Position numbers and translations under genes: made by a program. A DNA stretch of 64,000 bases, taken from assembly GCA_033002965.1 (NCBI GenBank), contig JAURVB010012328.1, forward strand, positions 124,001 to 188,000, read 5' to 3'. Origin of the DNA: Piper betle (Eukaryota; Streptophyta; Magnoliopsida; Piperales; Piperaceae). Each line of letters begins with the position of its first letter. The stretch's first letter is position 1. Below, piece after piece: positions 24,479-36,059 of the stretch. The notes under the pieces are model-generated. The model searched no databases and was not told where the DNA came from. It was given only the letters and a program-made list of their open reading frames with translations.

Positions 24479-26598
24479 CCACACCTGGCGGCAATTTACC
24501 CCTTTCCTGCTGTTTTCTGGCCAGCTAGTGGCCGGACTCCGCTATTCATCCCCACCAAAGCCTTTGCCTTGATGCTCCCTATTGATCCGAACTGGCGACG
24601 AGCCCAACCGCACTGCCATTGGCCTTTTTTGGCAATGGGCACAAGCCGCCCCATTCGGCCCATTTGCCCGATTTGCGGTTCGCCTGCCGACAACAACGTC
24701 TGCATACCGGATCTTGTTCACCAGCCCACCAGCCCATGTTTGAGTCCACACATCTAGTTTAGGTCTGCTCAACCAACCCAAACAATTTTCCAGTTAACCT
24801 AGACTGGATTGGTTCAACCTATTTGGTTAAGTCTGGTCAGCTCGGTTTAGTCTAGTTCAACCCGTTTTTGTCCGTTCTTACACCGTTTTTGGTAATTTGT
24901 GAACCCCTACATTAGTTTAGATGCATATTCGCATTGTTAAGCATGTTTGGATGTTATGAGTACTTTTATTAATTAATTAATTAATTTAGTTATTTATGAT
25001 TATTCATTTCTTGTTATTTATATATTTGTTGGCTATGATGAATGGCTACGTGACTAATTATTGTTACTGATAATGTATTTATTCATAAATATTATTTTTA
25101 TTCATGTTTATCTTATTTATTTTTTTATTTAATTGATTATTAATTATTTTCTTACTCGTGTTATTTATACGCATTTAGTTGTATGCTCATATATTTGATA
25201 TTTATATTATTATACTTCATGATTAATTAATATTAGTCATTTATTTATTTATTTATCTATAATTTATTTAATTGATTATTTGGTTGCTTATTTAATTATT
25301 TATATGTTTACTAACACCAGTATATATAATATTTACTCATGTTTATTCATGTATTTATATAGTGTAATTATATTATTATTTTATGATTAGAGTATTATTT
25401 ATGTTTATGTATTTAATATTTACCTAATTATCTATGAGTGTATTTATTTGTTTAATTATTTATTTGTTATTTATTATTATTATGTCTCGATTTACATGCC
25501 AGGTGTTTAGTTGTAGGCTTGTTAGCACCGTTTTCTTTATTAGGATGTGTTGATGATATTAGCACACACCACGAGCATGCATCATATAAAAATATTAGTA
25601 TTTTACTTAGTAGTGGGTTCCGATCTAGGTTTCAGAGTTCGAGCTCGATGTAGATATGCAGATACACTTGAAGCTTGGATCGCAAGTCCGTAGAACTCCC
25701 TCTCTGCTTGACTCCTTTCTTGTCGAGTTTAATCATGTTTCATACATAGGGCGGCATCGGCGGTGTTTTATCGGATCCCTCCGATGTCGGATCATTTAGT
25801 CGTGTTTTCTACACATGTTTAATAAAACTATAAGGATGAGATCCCTTATTGGTTTTCAAACTTAAGGTCTAGAAATTTATGATACAAGCATCTTCCCTAA
25901 GCTTATTATATAAGTACACGCATTTTTATAGATTTCACGAACAAGAGAATGAGTGGTGCAGAGATATATATGGACCACACTAGTACTCCTTCAAACCCTG
26001 AGGTAATGCAGTGTATGAGGGTACTGTGTAGCGTATCACATTTTCAGAATTCGTGGCACTAACTTAGCTATTCCTTTAGCCTATCGAGTACTATGGCGGG
26101 CGATATAGAAAGTGTGAGGGCATAAGCATTGTATGTATGAATACGAACATTAGTCGTGCATGCAAGCCGGTGCTTGCTTAAATATGATTGCTTACCGCCC
26201 AGTGTGAGGCAATCTTGAAGTTTCATAAGTTTTCGTGGGAAATAGAACACTCATTCGCCTGATCATATTAGATATTTTTCAGACCAGTAACACTCATTAT
26301 TGACATTTTTCATATAATATATGTAGGTTTTGTAAATCCTGAGTCCACTTTGGTGGAAAGACAAATAAATGCTACATGCACTTGAGCTTAGTGCATTTAT
26401 TGCTTTTCTTACTTTTACTTATATTTGATGTGTATTAATGCCTATTTAATAATGTTTTCCATTCTTACGACACCAAGAGGGTTGTTTCGATGTATTTCAT
26501 CAATTGAGTCATACCAATCGACAACTTTAAACATAACTTTGACTCGATCGCAACATTTATGATTCGATTCTTATGTAAACCGAAATTGGGGTGTTACA
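24479..26598 (+). mobile_element. F-related LTR between pol and PPT (2.1 kb)
   Basis: The right end GGGGTGTTACA at 26,598 is followed by the Tekay 3' region. It shares with 13,360-17,234 the block from about 25,750: TCGGCGG, ATCCCTCCGATGTCGG, AGGATGAGATCCC, AAGCTTATTATATAAG and GACCAGTAACACTCATTATTGAC. The left end is weaker: TGTAG at 24,474 against TGTGG at 26,599 is a possible 4/5 TSD. The middle (24,950-25,480) is almost pure AT-rich TTTATTTATT sequence. Confidence 0.6.
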
Positions 26599-26685
26599 TG
26601 TGGTATTTTCTTTGTTGCTTGTCGTGCAATGTGTTTGTGTTTTAAGTGATGTGGTCGGTTCTTGGAAAATTTCGAAGGACATAAC

Positions 26686-26703
26686 CTTTTTTTGAGGTGA
26701 GAT
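26686..26703 (+). promoter_or_regulatory. Polypurine-tract region of the Tekay-like element
   Basis: AAAATTTCGAAGGACATAAC followed by TTTTTTTGAGGTGAGAT sits directly before the 3' LTR and matches the usual gypsy arrangement (TTTCGAGGACGAAA..., then a purine tract). Confidence 0.7.
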
Positions 26704-28537
26704 TGTAAAATCTGTACCTTTTGGCTTAGGATTTTATTTGTTGGCCACTTTAATAGACCATAAAGATGTCATGAGTCATGTCACATTAATAGACCATACA
26801 AAATGGTGGGTCATGTATATTAATTATACATGCATTCATGTACACCTCTTTAATTCCCTATACAAAAATTTATTGTCTTTTCATTTCATTATCTTTTCAT
26901 TTCTAATTGAAAAACTTTGTTTTTTATAAACACATCTTTCTACTATGAATTTTAATTCGTATTATTATCATCCTTCCACATGTTGTTGAGTTTTTCTAAC
27001 ATTGTCATCTGCTGAAGTTCGCCAAAATTTGCCATCAAAGTTGGTTGCATGTCGAGGTACTCATACATCAACTATACTTTGAAGTACATATTTCCACCGT
27101 CGATTCTGTGATCTAAAACCTTGATTTTGTATACCAACAGTTTGGTTAAATATTCTATTTGGTAGCTCTTGCACTATTATTTTGTTATTGTTCTTTTTCA
27201 TTCATTAATGTTATATTTTTATTCAACTATTGTAATCTATAAATATATATAACAATATATTTAAATTAATCTTATCTTGTTTGATCACACATTCTCATGC
27301 ATGATTCATATATGCTAGATGTTGAGTTGGGTTCATTTATAGGTTGCGTGGTTCGAGCTCACCGATAGACTGCTTAGAGCTTTGAGACCAGGTCTATTTA
27401 GGACTCATTTTTTATCTTATGCTTATCTGATGGGTGAGTTATTTTTTATCGTAGGACGAATTAAGTAGTGGTTTTATCGCAACCCAATTAATTCAGACCA
27501 TTTAGACATCGTGTTTAATAGCCCCCGAGGATGAGATCCCTTGAGTTGCTTTCGAAAAGAAATAGATCCATCGTAAGTTTTCTTCTTTCTAGAGGCTTAT
27601 TTATTTTATTATTCCCTACCTAAGCCTATTATTATATTATGTTTTCAATATTTTAAGAGTGGGAGATTGTTGGAGATTTTTTGGGTAAGTCCCACTTTGA
27701 AGTGTAGTCCAAGGGCACGACCTGTTAAGAATCCCAGATGTTTCATTGTAGATGGAATCGACGCAACACTCTATTTTCTCTTCAAATTATGTCATTTTCA
27801 CCTCTGGGTCAATGATTTCTCACACCCGAAGAGACGTAGGGTTACAAGTATAGTATTCTGCGACATATGTCATGATTGCAGTGTACTTGGCTTGCCTTTA
27901 GAGCTTATAGTAGAGAAGCATGGTAGAATTGAAGAGGATAGGAGAAAGGGTCTTGCTCAATCGGCTATGGGTCACATGCATGTGTAGTTTGCTTTGGGTG
28001 TTGTGTGATTCTTGTGGTATATGATCCCCTTTTTGTTTTACTTAAATGCGAACTCCTAACTTTGTATGTCAATTTGATGTTATAGTTATCTTATTTTGTG
28101 GACTGGTAACTTGTACCTACATTTTTTTTTAATATTTAGGTAGGTGGTGTGCCTAGAGTGTCGATAATGGATACAGGGGAATGCTAAAGTCTTTACACAT
28201 ACACATACTCCCGTCATACTGTTGTCATGTTGTTTTATACTACTTTCCCATTTTATTTTAGTCATCGAATGTCTTCACTTTTGGCTTTGTATACTAATGT
28301 AATATACCCATGTTTTAGGAACTCATACTTCAAATAATTTATAATATTTTGAATAATGTTCATATTTTGTTGTGGTTGTGGGTAATTGTTGTCTTCCAAC
28401 TAAGACACTAAATAGATTTAGATCTTTAGGGGTTTTGTGGGTGTGATTTTCCTTGTAATTAAGTTAAGGGATAGCAATAAATAATATAATATTTCGGTTC
28501 AGTTCTAAGATGAACCAAACATACATAAGATGTTATA
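26704..28537 (+). mobile_element. 3' LTR of the Tekay-like element (1,834 bp)
   Basis: It starts TGTAAAATCTGTACC just after the PPT and ends GATGTTATA (CA changed to TA). It is collinear with 8,524-10,324 throughout. The 106-residue open frame at 27,667 is not matched by a comparable frame in the 5' copy. A reading of substitutions between the copies suggests an old insertion. Confidence 0.85.
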
Positions 28538-29369
28538 GAGGATCCCATATGGACTGGCTAATTTTTGTAACAATTTGTGATTCATATAAGCAACAACAGG
28601 CTTTTGAAGATGCAACAAGCTAAGGCTGTTTCTATTTTCCCTTACTGGAGCAGCAGCCAGGCTTTGGCTCAATTCATTGGTATTCAATTCAATCACTACT
28701 TGGGAAGAGATGACATGAAAGTTCATTCTAAAATATTTTCCACCATCGAGATTACTGCAAATTAGGAATAAGGCCACCTCATTTATTCAAATAGAGAATG
28801 TGTCTTTTTACAACACTTAAAAAAATAATTTGCAACCGCATTTTTGTTGCAAAAGCGGATGCAAAATTTAAAAAAATTAAAAACTTTCTTTTGCAAATTG
28901 TTTCGATAGAAAAGAAGTTGCAAATTTTTTTTTAAAAAAATTAAGATAACAAATTATATGCACATTTAATCAATAAATTTCCAGCAACCATGTCAAACAA
29001 AAATTAGAATTAACCATTAGCAAAAGGAAATAGATAGCTCTCAAGAGCCCACAAAGAATAAAAATTACAGAATGTTCGAATCCGCAACACCTTTCCCTAC
29101 CTTGGTTTACATTTTGCCTTTAGCACCACCGTACAACATACTCATCTTGACGAGCATCTCGCACAATTGTAAACTTCTTGATCTTGATCATCTTGATGTT
29201 GTAAACTTCTTGAACTTGGTCATCTTGATGTTGAAGTGTATGTATGGAAAAAAAGTAATCTAAATAAAATGTTGGATTTTGTGAAGGAAGAAGAATTGAC
29301 ACACAGGTTTAAGTAAACAGGTAAAAACTCTTTAATATTTTCTCCTACGCAGGCAAGAAATTAGGTATA
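28538..29369. other. Unassigned unique DNA between two elements, with a hairpin and a 33-bp duplication
   Basis: No gene or known domain is seen. TTTGCAACCGC at 28,829-28,839 and GCGGATGCAAA at 28,855-28,865 form a stem with ten of eleven pairs, and a second TTGCAAA/TTTGCAA pair follows at 28,890-28,930; such hairpins are common at DNA-transposon ends but no terminal repeat or TSD was found. Two copies of a TGTAAACTTCTTGAxCTTGR-type 33-bp unit lie at about 29,167 and 29,200. The minus-strand 90-codon frame at 28,505-28,777 is unrecognised. Confidence 0.4.
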
Positions 29370-30641
29370 TAAGGACATAAGTGAGACGATCTCTCTCTCC
29401 CGAATCACGCCGTTCATCGTATTAGGACGCGTTACGGGCAGTTTGGGTGGGTTGATAGTTCTAGAGCATATCATTATGGTCTTTTGGTGTTTGTTTGATT
29501 TTATGGGAATTTTCCCGATTTTATGGATTTTGTTTTAGGATTTACGACAGCTTAGTAATTATTCTTGACTCGAGGGAGTCGAGTCAAGTCTTATTTACGA
29601 GTTTGCCACTGAGCCCTCTTCTTTTTCCTCCCCGATGCCTTCTTCCCCCAAACCCTGATTTCTGCCCCTTTTGCTTGAAGCCGCAACTGCCGTCAATGCC
29701 GGCCTGCTGTCGATCGTCGCCGCCATGCTTTGCCGAGGCGGTGCTATGCCACCCCGAGCGCCCTGGCCATCATCTAGCCTCCACGATGCCAGATTGTTGC
29801 ACCAAGCGCCGCGCCCGCGTTGTGCTTGAGTTGCCAATTCTGCCGCTTGTGACCATCTCAGCCACCATCCAGTGGTTGCCTCGACACCTTTGACCAACCC
29901 ACGACCCTCCCCGACTAGAGCGAAGCCATCGCCGGCTCGATCTAGCCACCCACCACCGCCGCCTCTGTTTTAGCCATTTTCTGGCAAGCCACCACCTCGG
30001 CCAACCATGTTGACATCGTGGAAGTGTCGGGCTTGCTGAGCCGGTTCCAATGGTACCCAATATGACCCCTATCCAGCCAGTAGATGCTGTCGGTGATTGT
30101 CGCTGGAGAACCACTGGAAAGTTGCCGGAAAACCACCGAAACTGGCCAGAAAACCAGATTTGCAAGAATTTGGCAGATCATCCATCGAATCTTCTGCGGA
30201 GCTTACCCAGTCAAACCCAATTGAATTATGGATGCCGAAGAGGGCCGAATTTGAGCTCCGAGACACGCGACGGAACGCACGCCATCGCCGATTGCCGACG
30301 ACGTGAGGTATAATTACCTCTGATTTGATTATTTGAAATTGATGATGATTGTTAGCATATCATATTAGAATTGAGTAGTTGTCATGATGAATACCTGAAT
30401 GACGTAAAGATGTGCATGATGTGATTTATAGGGAATGAAAGTTAAGTGATCTAATGAAGTAAAGTAAATATGAGCATGCTAATCGTGTGAGATCCCTCAA
30501 CTTAGTCCCATGTCTAATACCTACTGGGAGAAGATCCTGTTTATAAGTGAGAATGGACTAGAAATCTTTATCTTCCGGGGTACCCATTTTAAAGAAATGA
30601 CTTAGCCCATTACGTTGCACTTTGGGTTGGGTCGTTACAAA

Positions 30642-30653
30642 TGGTATCAGAGC
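30642..30653 (+). promoter_or_regulatory. TRIM primer binding site
   Basis: TGGTATCAGAGC, an exact complement of the initiator tRNA-Met 3' end, two bases after the first LTR. It is followed by CGACCTGG. Confidence 0.95.
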
Positions 30654-30842
30654 CGACCTGGTTCCGTGTTAGATGGTGGGATAGACTAGGGACGTTGGCT
30701 AGGCTGCCGGTCATGGGCCAAAAAGGTCGTGGGCTGGGGCTAGCAATGGGCCAAGACTAGAAACGTTGGCTAGGCTGCCGGTCACGGGCCAGAAAGGATG
30801 TGGGTTGGGGCTAGCAACGGGCCAAGAATAGGCATTTCGGGG

Positions 30843-30867
30843 ACGAAATTTCCTAAGGTGGGTGGAT
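30843..30867 (+). promoter_or_regulatory. TRIM polypurine tract
   Basis: GACGAAATTTCC is followed by TAAGGTGGGTGGAT immediately before the second LTR, the usual gypsy/TRIM arrangement. Confidence 0.75.
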
Positions 30868-32410
30868 TGTGAGATCCCTCAACTTAGTCCCACATCTAAT
30901 ACCTACTGGGAGAAGATCATGTTTATAAGTGGGAATGGACTATAGATCTTTAACTTCCGGGGTACCCATTTTAAAGAGATGACTTAGCCCATTACGTTGC
31001 ACTTTGGGCTGGGTCGTTACAAATTGAGTATAACATGAAAACACAGTAAAATTGGTATGAATAGGATTAGCTAGAATTATTTTTCATACTTACGATTATT
31101 TGATTGTTGATTGATGTTCATTGAGTTTGATGCATCATTTAGTTAGTGGGCGTTAGTTTTAGTTTTGATGTGTATGTACGGAGTAGGAGCTCTACCAGGT
31201 CCGTTTTGGACTCGTCTCTGTTTTTACTCTTTTCTAATTGTATGTTTGATTTATTACTTCCAGGACGGGTTAAGTCACATTTTATTGGATCCCATTTAAC
31301 TCGGGCCATTTAGCCGAACAATTTTTTGAATTAATAACCCCTCGAGGATGAGATCCCTTGAGGATGATTTCGAAAACAAGATCCACCATAAGTTGCCTTC
31401 GGGCCTATTATATAAATCCCTTCCCAGGCATATATATATAATTTTATCGAGTTTTTAGTGAGACGAGAGATGGAGAAATCGATTGCATGTACCATGAGTG
31501 GAAGCCGTGACAGTCAAAGCGGGCTCTGGATTAGTGCAGTGGACGGTTCCATTCTAGAGGGATTCTGACAACTCGGCGTTTGAGTTCCTCACACCCAGAG
31601 AACGTGGAGGTTTACGGGTACTATTTAGTATAGCGCATGTCCAGACTTGTAGTTTAAAGGGTACTAAAGGTGATTGCCTGAGAGTACTCGGCCTTCGCGC
31701 TCAAGGCCAGGAGAAATATGGAGGTAAGGAGAGGGCTTAGGATTCAAAACCAGAAAATGAAGTAAGAAAATGCCAAGAGAGGCATCAGCAGCAACATATC
31801 AGTCAGTTCGGGATGCTATCGGGTCTGTAGCCCAGTAGCTCCTTCGTAGGTGACCTTCAAAGTATTCACGAGGAGTATATGATGTTTTCTTTCATATGAG
31901 AGTTTGCTCTCATAGCCAGCTTGTTATAGTTATTTTATTTTTCTGACAAGTAACACTTGTTATTGACGTGTTTTTATACTATATGTAGGTAATAATAATC
32001 ACAAGTTGGAGGAGCCAGTTTGGATGAAGGAGCACTGTTGTCGCTTGCACACATGTCAGTCGATTGAGTGATTATATTGTATTTATGATGTTATTATATG
32101 GTGAATGTTGTGATTAAATGCTTGAGGCATGATGATGTGACATGATTAAATGTTAAGACATGATGATAGAATGTGAAACATGAATAGATTGCGTAGTGGA
32201 AGTGTTGTGGGTTGAGACCCAAGTTCTAGAATGAGTTTATAGCTTATTAGATTGTGTGTGAATGAAATTGTTGATATATGAATATATACTTGTATATATT
32301 ATTTTGACATGGTGTACCCTTATCATCTGGCTTTGCCTCATGGGACACACCCCAAACAAGGCTTTTATGTCCTTGGACTCCATACCCTCCCCCTCATATG
32401 AAGGTCAACC

Positions 32411-33310
32411 GTGAGTTCCTACCATACACATTCTACCATGCTGCCTCCTCCCTATCCAATGCCTTACCCAACCGTGTGGCCCACAGATGGGTGTGGTAAT
32501 CCTTCCTGTGGTCTTCTACCATATGAGATGTTGTCAATGCATCCATCAATGCCTACTTTTGGCCTATTGACACTTCCAACACCGTATGTGGTACTTCTAA
32601 CATCTTTGGCGACATCAGCCACTGTTTCTACCATTCCAACAGTTGTGTCTACATCTGCATCAACCATTCCTACTTTATCAATTGCACCACCAGTTGTAGC
32701 CGATGAAAATTCTGAAGAGGTCAAAGCTATGATAATGGCCTTGCAATTATTTGTAAAGAAATATACTGAAATTGTTGAAGTCATGAAGCATCTTCATACT
32801 GCTTGCAAAATATAAAAGGATGGTTTTGTCAAATTCTATGGAGATGGTAATCCTTGGGATCATATCACAATTTTTTAGCATAAATGTGTACTATTACATC
32901 TAATGATAAGTTAACATCGCAACAATTTGCCTCCTCCCCCACTGATGTTTTGAGTTGGTTGAATAACTGACCGCATAATTCTATAGTCACTTGGGAATAG
33001 ATGGTAAAACAATTCATAACACACTTTTCAATCAATGGAAAAACATGTTAAGCTCAAACATCTAAAATTTTGCCAAAAGGAAAAAAGATTAACAATTCAG
33101 TGCATATGTGAAGCGATTCCAAAATCTTGCTTCCCAAATAAAAGATACCCCTAATAATAAAAAGATTGTTAAGATTTGTGGCATGAATACTACTGCTGCA
33201 TCTTGGTTCCTTAAAAGTTCTCCTAGCAACACCTTTGAGGAGTTGTTTGAAAAAATCATTGTTTATGGGAATTACAATGTGTTGCAGTGGCTAACAAAGT
33301 AAAAAAATAT
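32411..33310 (+). pseudogene. Tat-type gag relic
   Basis: The first 134-codon frame (32,411-32,815) is rich in Pro, Ser and Thr and ends with EEVKAMIMALQLFVKKYTEI, a short helical stretch. A second piece (33,108-33,302) reads KRFQNLASQIKD, VKICGMNTTAASWFLKSSPS and NTFEELFEKIIVYGNY, matching the C-terminal half of Tat gag (strings such as RFRDL and TFEEL). The capsid core between them is broken by stops. Confidence 0.55.
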
Positions 33311-34990
33311 CTGTTAATGTTGTGACAAATTATATACCTCAAGAAAATATGAAAAAGACCAATGATAATAAGTCTTGAGACTACCACATAAAAAATAATA
33401 AACCTCATCAACAATGGCATGACGTGGACAAGTATACTTTTGATCTTGAGGACACTAAAAAATGATTTGAAGTATTATGGGAAAATAATAAGATAACACC
33501 ACGGGATCCTCCAATGCCTTTCAAACTGAGGGATTAATAGGAAAATTTTTGTTGATTCCATAATATGTAAAAATCATCCTACCCATAAGTGTAGATTAAT
33601 GATGGAAACAATTCAAAAGTTACTTGATAATGGAGTAATTACCTACGATGGGGAGCTAGCTAAACCTACAGCACCCATCATGATGGGAACTCATGATCCT
33701 TTAGTTGACACACGTTCTGACCCAGTAAATGAGAATTCCAAAATTGGTGATAGTTTTAATATGTTACTACTCTTTGATAACATATCAAAAAAACCTTCTA
33801 ACCCTAACATTGTTATCTAAATAAGGTCACACCTCATACCACACCTCATGCCGAAGCGTTGCAAATAACATCTTCTATCATTGCCACTGATGTTAAACCA
33901 CCATTTTGAACAAATACTAAGGATGATTATGATGCCATTAGACACATATGTGCAGTACCTATCATCAATAATATGCTTGATGTGTTATGTGTTCCATCTA
34001 GAACTAGATAGGTAGTTGACCGCAGACTTGGTGATGTTGCTACAAAAAATGGTGGGGCTGACACTTTATCACACACAGTAGTGGAATGAAGGATTCTATC
34101 ACAAATGTTTAATTTACTGGTGCTAATCGAAGTAAATAATAAGTAGTGCTCTTGGACAAATTCCTTATGGCCTCGGTAAATGACTCATTAGCTTAGACCA
34201 CTGGCATTATTACTTTTCCAATGATGATCTTTGTCATCCAGAGCCAAATCACAATCGCCCACTCGACATAAGCATTGAACACTGTAATAAGGTGTTTTGT
34301 CGAGCCTTGGTTGATCCTAACACTTTGACCAACCTATTACATGTTCACATTTTGTATGAGTTGGGACATACTTTGGAGCATTTTGTGTCATCTAACAATC
34401 AGTTTTCATCTATTTCACCTACTACTTATGTTTCATTAAGAACAATTTTCTTACAGTAGGACCTTTTAGTATGGCTCATATTTTCCATGTGGTAGAGCTT
34501 GATCTTGTATTCCGCATATTGTTAGCACGCCCAAGGATTCATGACTATTAATGTGTCCCTTCTTCTTTGCTTAAAAATCTTTTCATGCTTGAAGTAACTC
34601 ATTTTTCAGAGATAGAATTATTTATGGCCGAAAATATCTTATAGATGGCTCACAAAGAACAAATTTCTCATTCTTTCCTTCCAGTTGTTGACCTTCCAAG
34701 TGGTGTCCAGTAAGCAGCAAACTTCTTTCTTGTGTTTCCTCAAAAATTCTTAAGTCTGATAAATCACCAATAGTATATGTGCCTCCATTGTCTAATTCAG
34801 AAGGTATGCATTCCTCCACAAGTGAATCTACACGATGTAAGGTCAACAAAGACACCGGCTATTACTATTGCAATAACCAAGGCCAAGAAAGACAAAATTG
34901 TTCATGAAAGCGCCAAAATGGACACTACACAAATTCCTTGGCCCTTAGGAAGGTTCTTACTTTAGCACGACAAAAAAATCAATTGCACCT
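33311..34990 (+). pseudogene. Tat-type gag-protease region, scrambled
   Basis: No single frame is long. Fragments such as DYDAIRHICAVPIINNMLDVL near 33,930-33,990 resemble the segment upstream of Tat protease. I could not find the D-S-G or D-G-G active site. Open frames of 62-77 codons on both strands are unremarkable. Confidence 0.35.
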
Positions 34991-34991
34991 G

Positions 34992-35461
34992 GAAGTCATT
35001 CTCAAGCTCCATCTAAGGCTTTTAGCTAAAAGCGTAGAAAGGGACCTCTCACACTCAAGCTTCGTATAAAATCTCCATCAAAAGTGCTTACCTTATAACA
35101 TCACTCTCAATAGAAATCTTCTAATGAAATACCTGGTTTGTCATCAGATATTGCAGTGCATCAGTTAGCTATTAAACTAAGATTCTCCCGTGTTAAACAA
35201 GCTAAAAGAAAGTTTAGCCCTTCATAGAAGTCATTCTCAAGCTCCATCTAAGGCTTTTACTTTAAAGCACAAAAAGGAGTCTCTCACACTCGAGCCTTGT
35301 ATAAAAGCTCCATCAAAAGTGCTTACCTTGTAACATCTCTCTCAATAGGAATCTTTTTATGAAATACTTGGCGCTTCATCAGATATTATAGAGAATCAGT
35401 TAGCTGTTAAACTGAGATTCTCCCCTATTAAACAAGCTAAAAGAAATTATAGCCCTACATA
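34992..35461. repeat. 235-bp tandem duplication before RT
   Basis: GAAGTCATTCTCAAGCTCCA occurs at 34,992 and 35,227. Both units continue through TCTCACACTC, ATCAAAAGTGCTTACCTT, GAAATAC and AAACAAGCTAAAAGAAA. The unit encodes the protease-RT linker (VKQAKRKF / IKQAKRN), so the linker exists twice in this copy. Confidence 0.9.
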
Positions 35462-35469
35462 GAGACTCT

Positions 35470-36045
35470 TATCTTAACAGAAATTATGAAATTAAAAATG
35501 CTAACTTCATTTGCAAGGTTCAATACCCAGAGTGGATTGCCAACATTTTCCTAGTTAAAAAGAAAAATGGTCAATTGTGAATTTGTATTGACTTTCGAGA
35601 TCTAAATAAAGAATGCCCTATGGATGCATTTCCTCTCCCATTTCCCAATCTCTTACTTGACAATGTCATAAGATATGAAATGTTCTCCTTCATGAATGGC
35701 TTTAGTAGATACAATCAAATCTGTATGGCTCCAGAAGATGAAAAACAAATAGCATTTTATACATTGATTGACACTTACTACTATACGGTGATAACTTTTG
35801 AACTCAAGAATGCTGGAGCTACCTATCAAAGGGCAATACAACACATTTTCGTAAACATGCCACATGAAGACATGGAAGACTATGTTAATGATATTATTGT
35901 CAAATCCAAGACACGTACAGAACACCATGCAATTTTACAATGTGTCTTCCAACGATGTTGTGAGAATAATTTAAATTTGAATACAATAAAATGTGCTTTT
36001 GGGGTATCTTCTGGGCAATTTCTTGGATTTCAAGTTCATTCATGA
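35470..36045 (+). pseudogene. Tat-type reverse transcriptase
   Basis: QYPEWIANIFLVKKKNGQ, a stop, then ICIDFRDLNKECPMDAFPLP lead into a 141-codon frame (35,620-36,045) with FSRYNQICMAPEDEKQIAFYT, ITFELKNAGATYQRAI, and the active-site box YVNDIIVKS, where the family has YVDDIVVKS; one catalytic aspartate is Asn. The finger and palm segments are in order, the thumb (SGQFLGFQV) is at the end. Confidence 0.85.
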
Positions 36046-36059
36046 GGTATCCAAATTTA

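Larger units (their letters stand above)
8524..28537 (+). mobile_element. Tekay-like Ty3/gypsy chromovirus, degenerate and interrupted
   Basis: A single element spans 20 kb: 5' LTR, PBS, gag with zinc knuckle, protease, RT, RNase H, integrase, chromodomain-like tail, PPT and 3' LTR, all plus strand and in canonical gypsy order. Removing the three LTR insertions (about 3.88, 5.38 and 2.1 kb) leaves about 8.6 kb, normal for this clade. Long LTRs, a tRNA-Met PBS and the integrase ending in a chromodomain-like tail point to Tekay/Del; this is a family-level inference. No matching TSD was found at the outer ends (TAGTT/AGTTT left, GAGGA right). Every domain carries stops or frameshifts, so it is dead. 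Confidence 0.85.
30486..31021 (+). mobile_element. TRIM retrotransposon (536 bp), structurally complete
   Basis: Two 154-bp LTRs (30,486-30,639 and 30,868-31,021) both run TGTGAGATCC...GGTCGTTACA and differ at about nine positions by eye. The 5-bp TSDs are AATCG (30,481-30,485) and AATTG (31,022-31,026), one transition apart. Between them are a perfect tRNA-Met PBS, a 71-bp tandem duplication (ACGTTGGCTAGGCTGCCGGT at 30,692 and 30,763) and a purine-rich tract before the second LTR. There is no open reading frame; it would need another element's enzymes. The LTR shows no 5S-like sequence, so it is not obviously Cassandra. Confidence 0.92.
29370..32322 (+). mobile_element. Family F LTR, right end missing, with a TRIM inside
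   Basis: It is the reverse complement of the LTR at 61,250-64,000 across nearly its whole length: GGACGCGTTACGGGCAG near 29,425, the GTCGAGTCAAG segment, a GC-rich island (29,620-30,310), GGTATAATTACCTC at 30,306, GGATGAGATCCC at 31,345, GGGCCTATTATATAAATCCC at 31,403, and TTGACATGGTGTACCC near 32,310. The last ~290 bp present in the minus-strand copies are absent where Tat internal sequence begins. The left end is approximate. Confidence 0.75.

Noticed and set aside
28505..28777. 90-codon minus-strand frame beside the 3' LTR
   Set aside because: It starts inside AT-rich unique DNA and runs across the Tekay LTR end; no family recognised.
30486..31021. Cassandra TRIM with embedded 5S RNA
   Set aside because: The 154-bp LTR has none of the 5S internal promoter boxes I can recognise, and is shorter than Cassandra LTRs.
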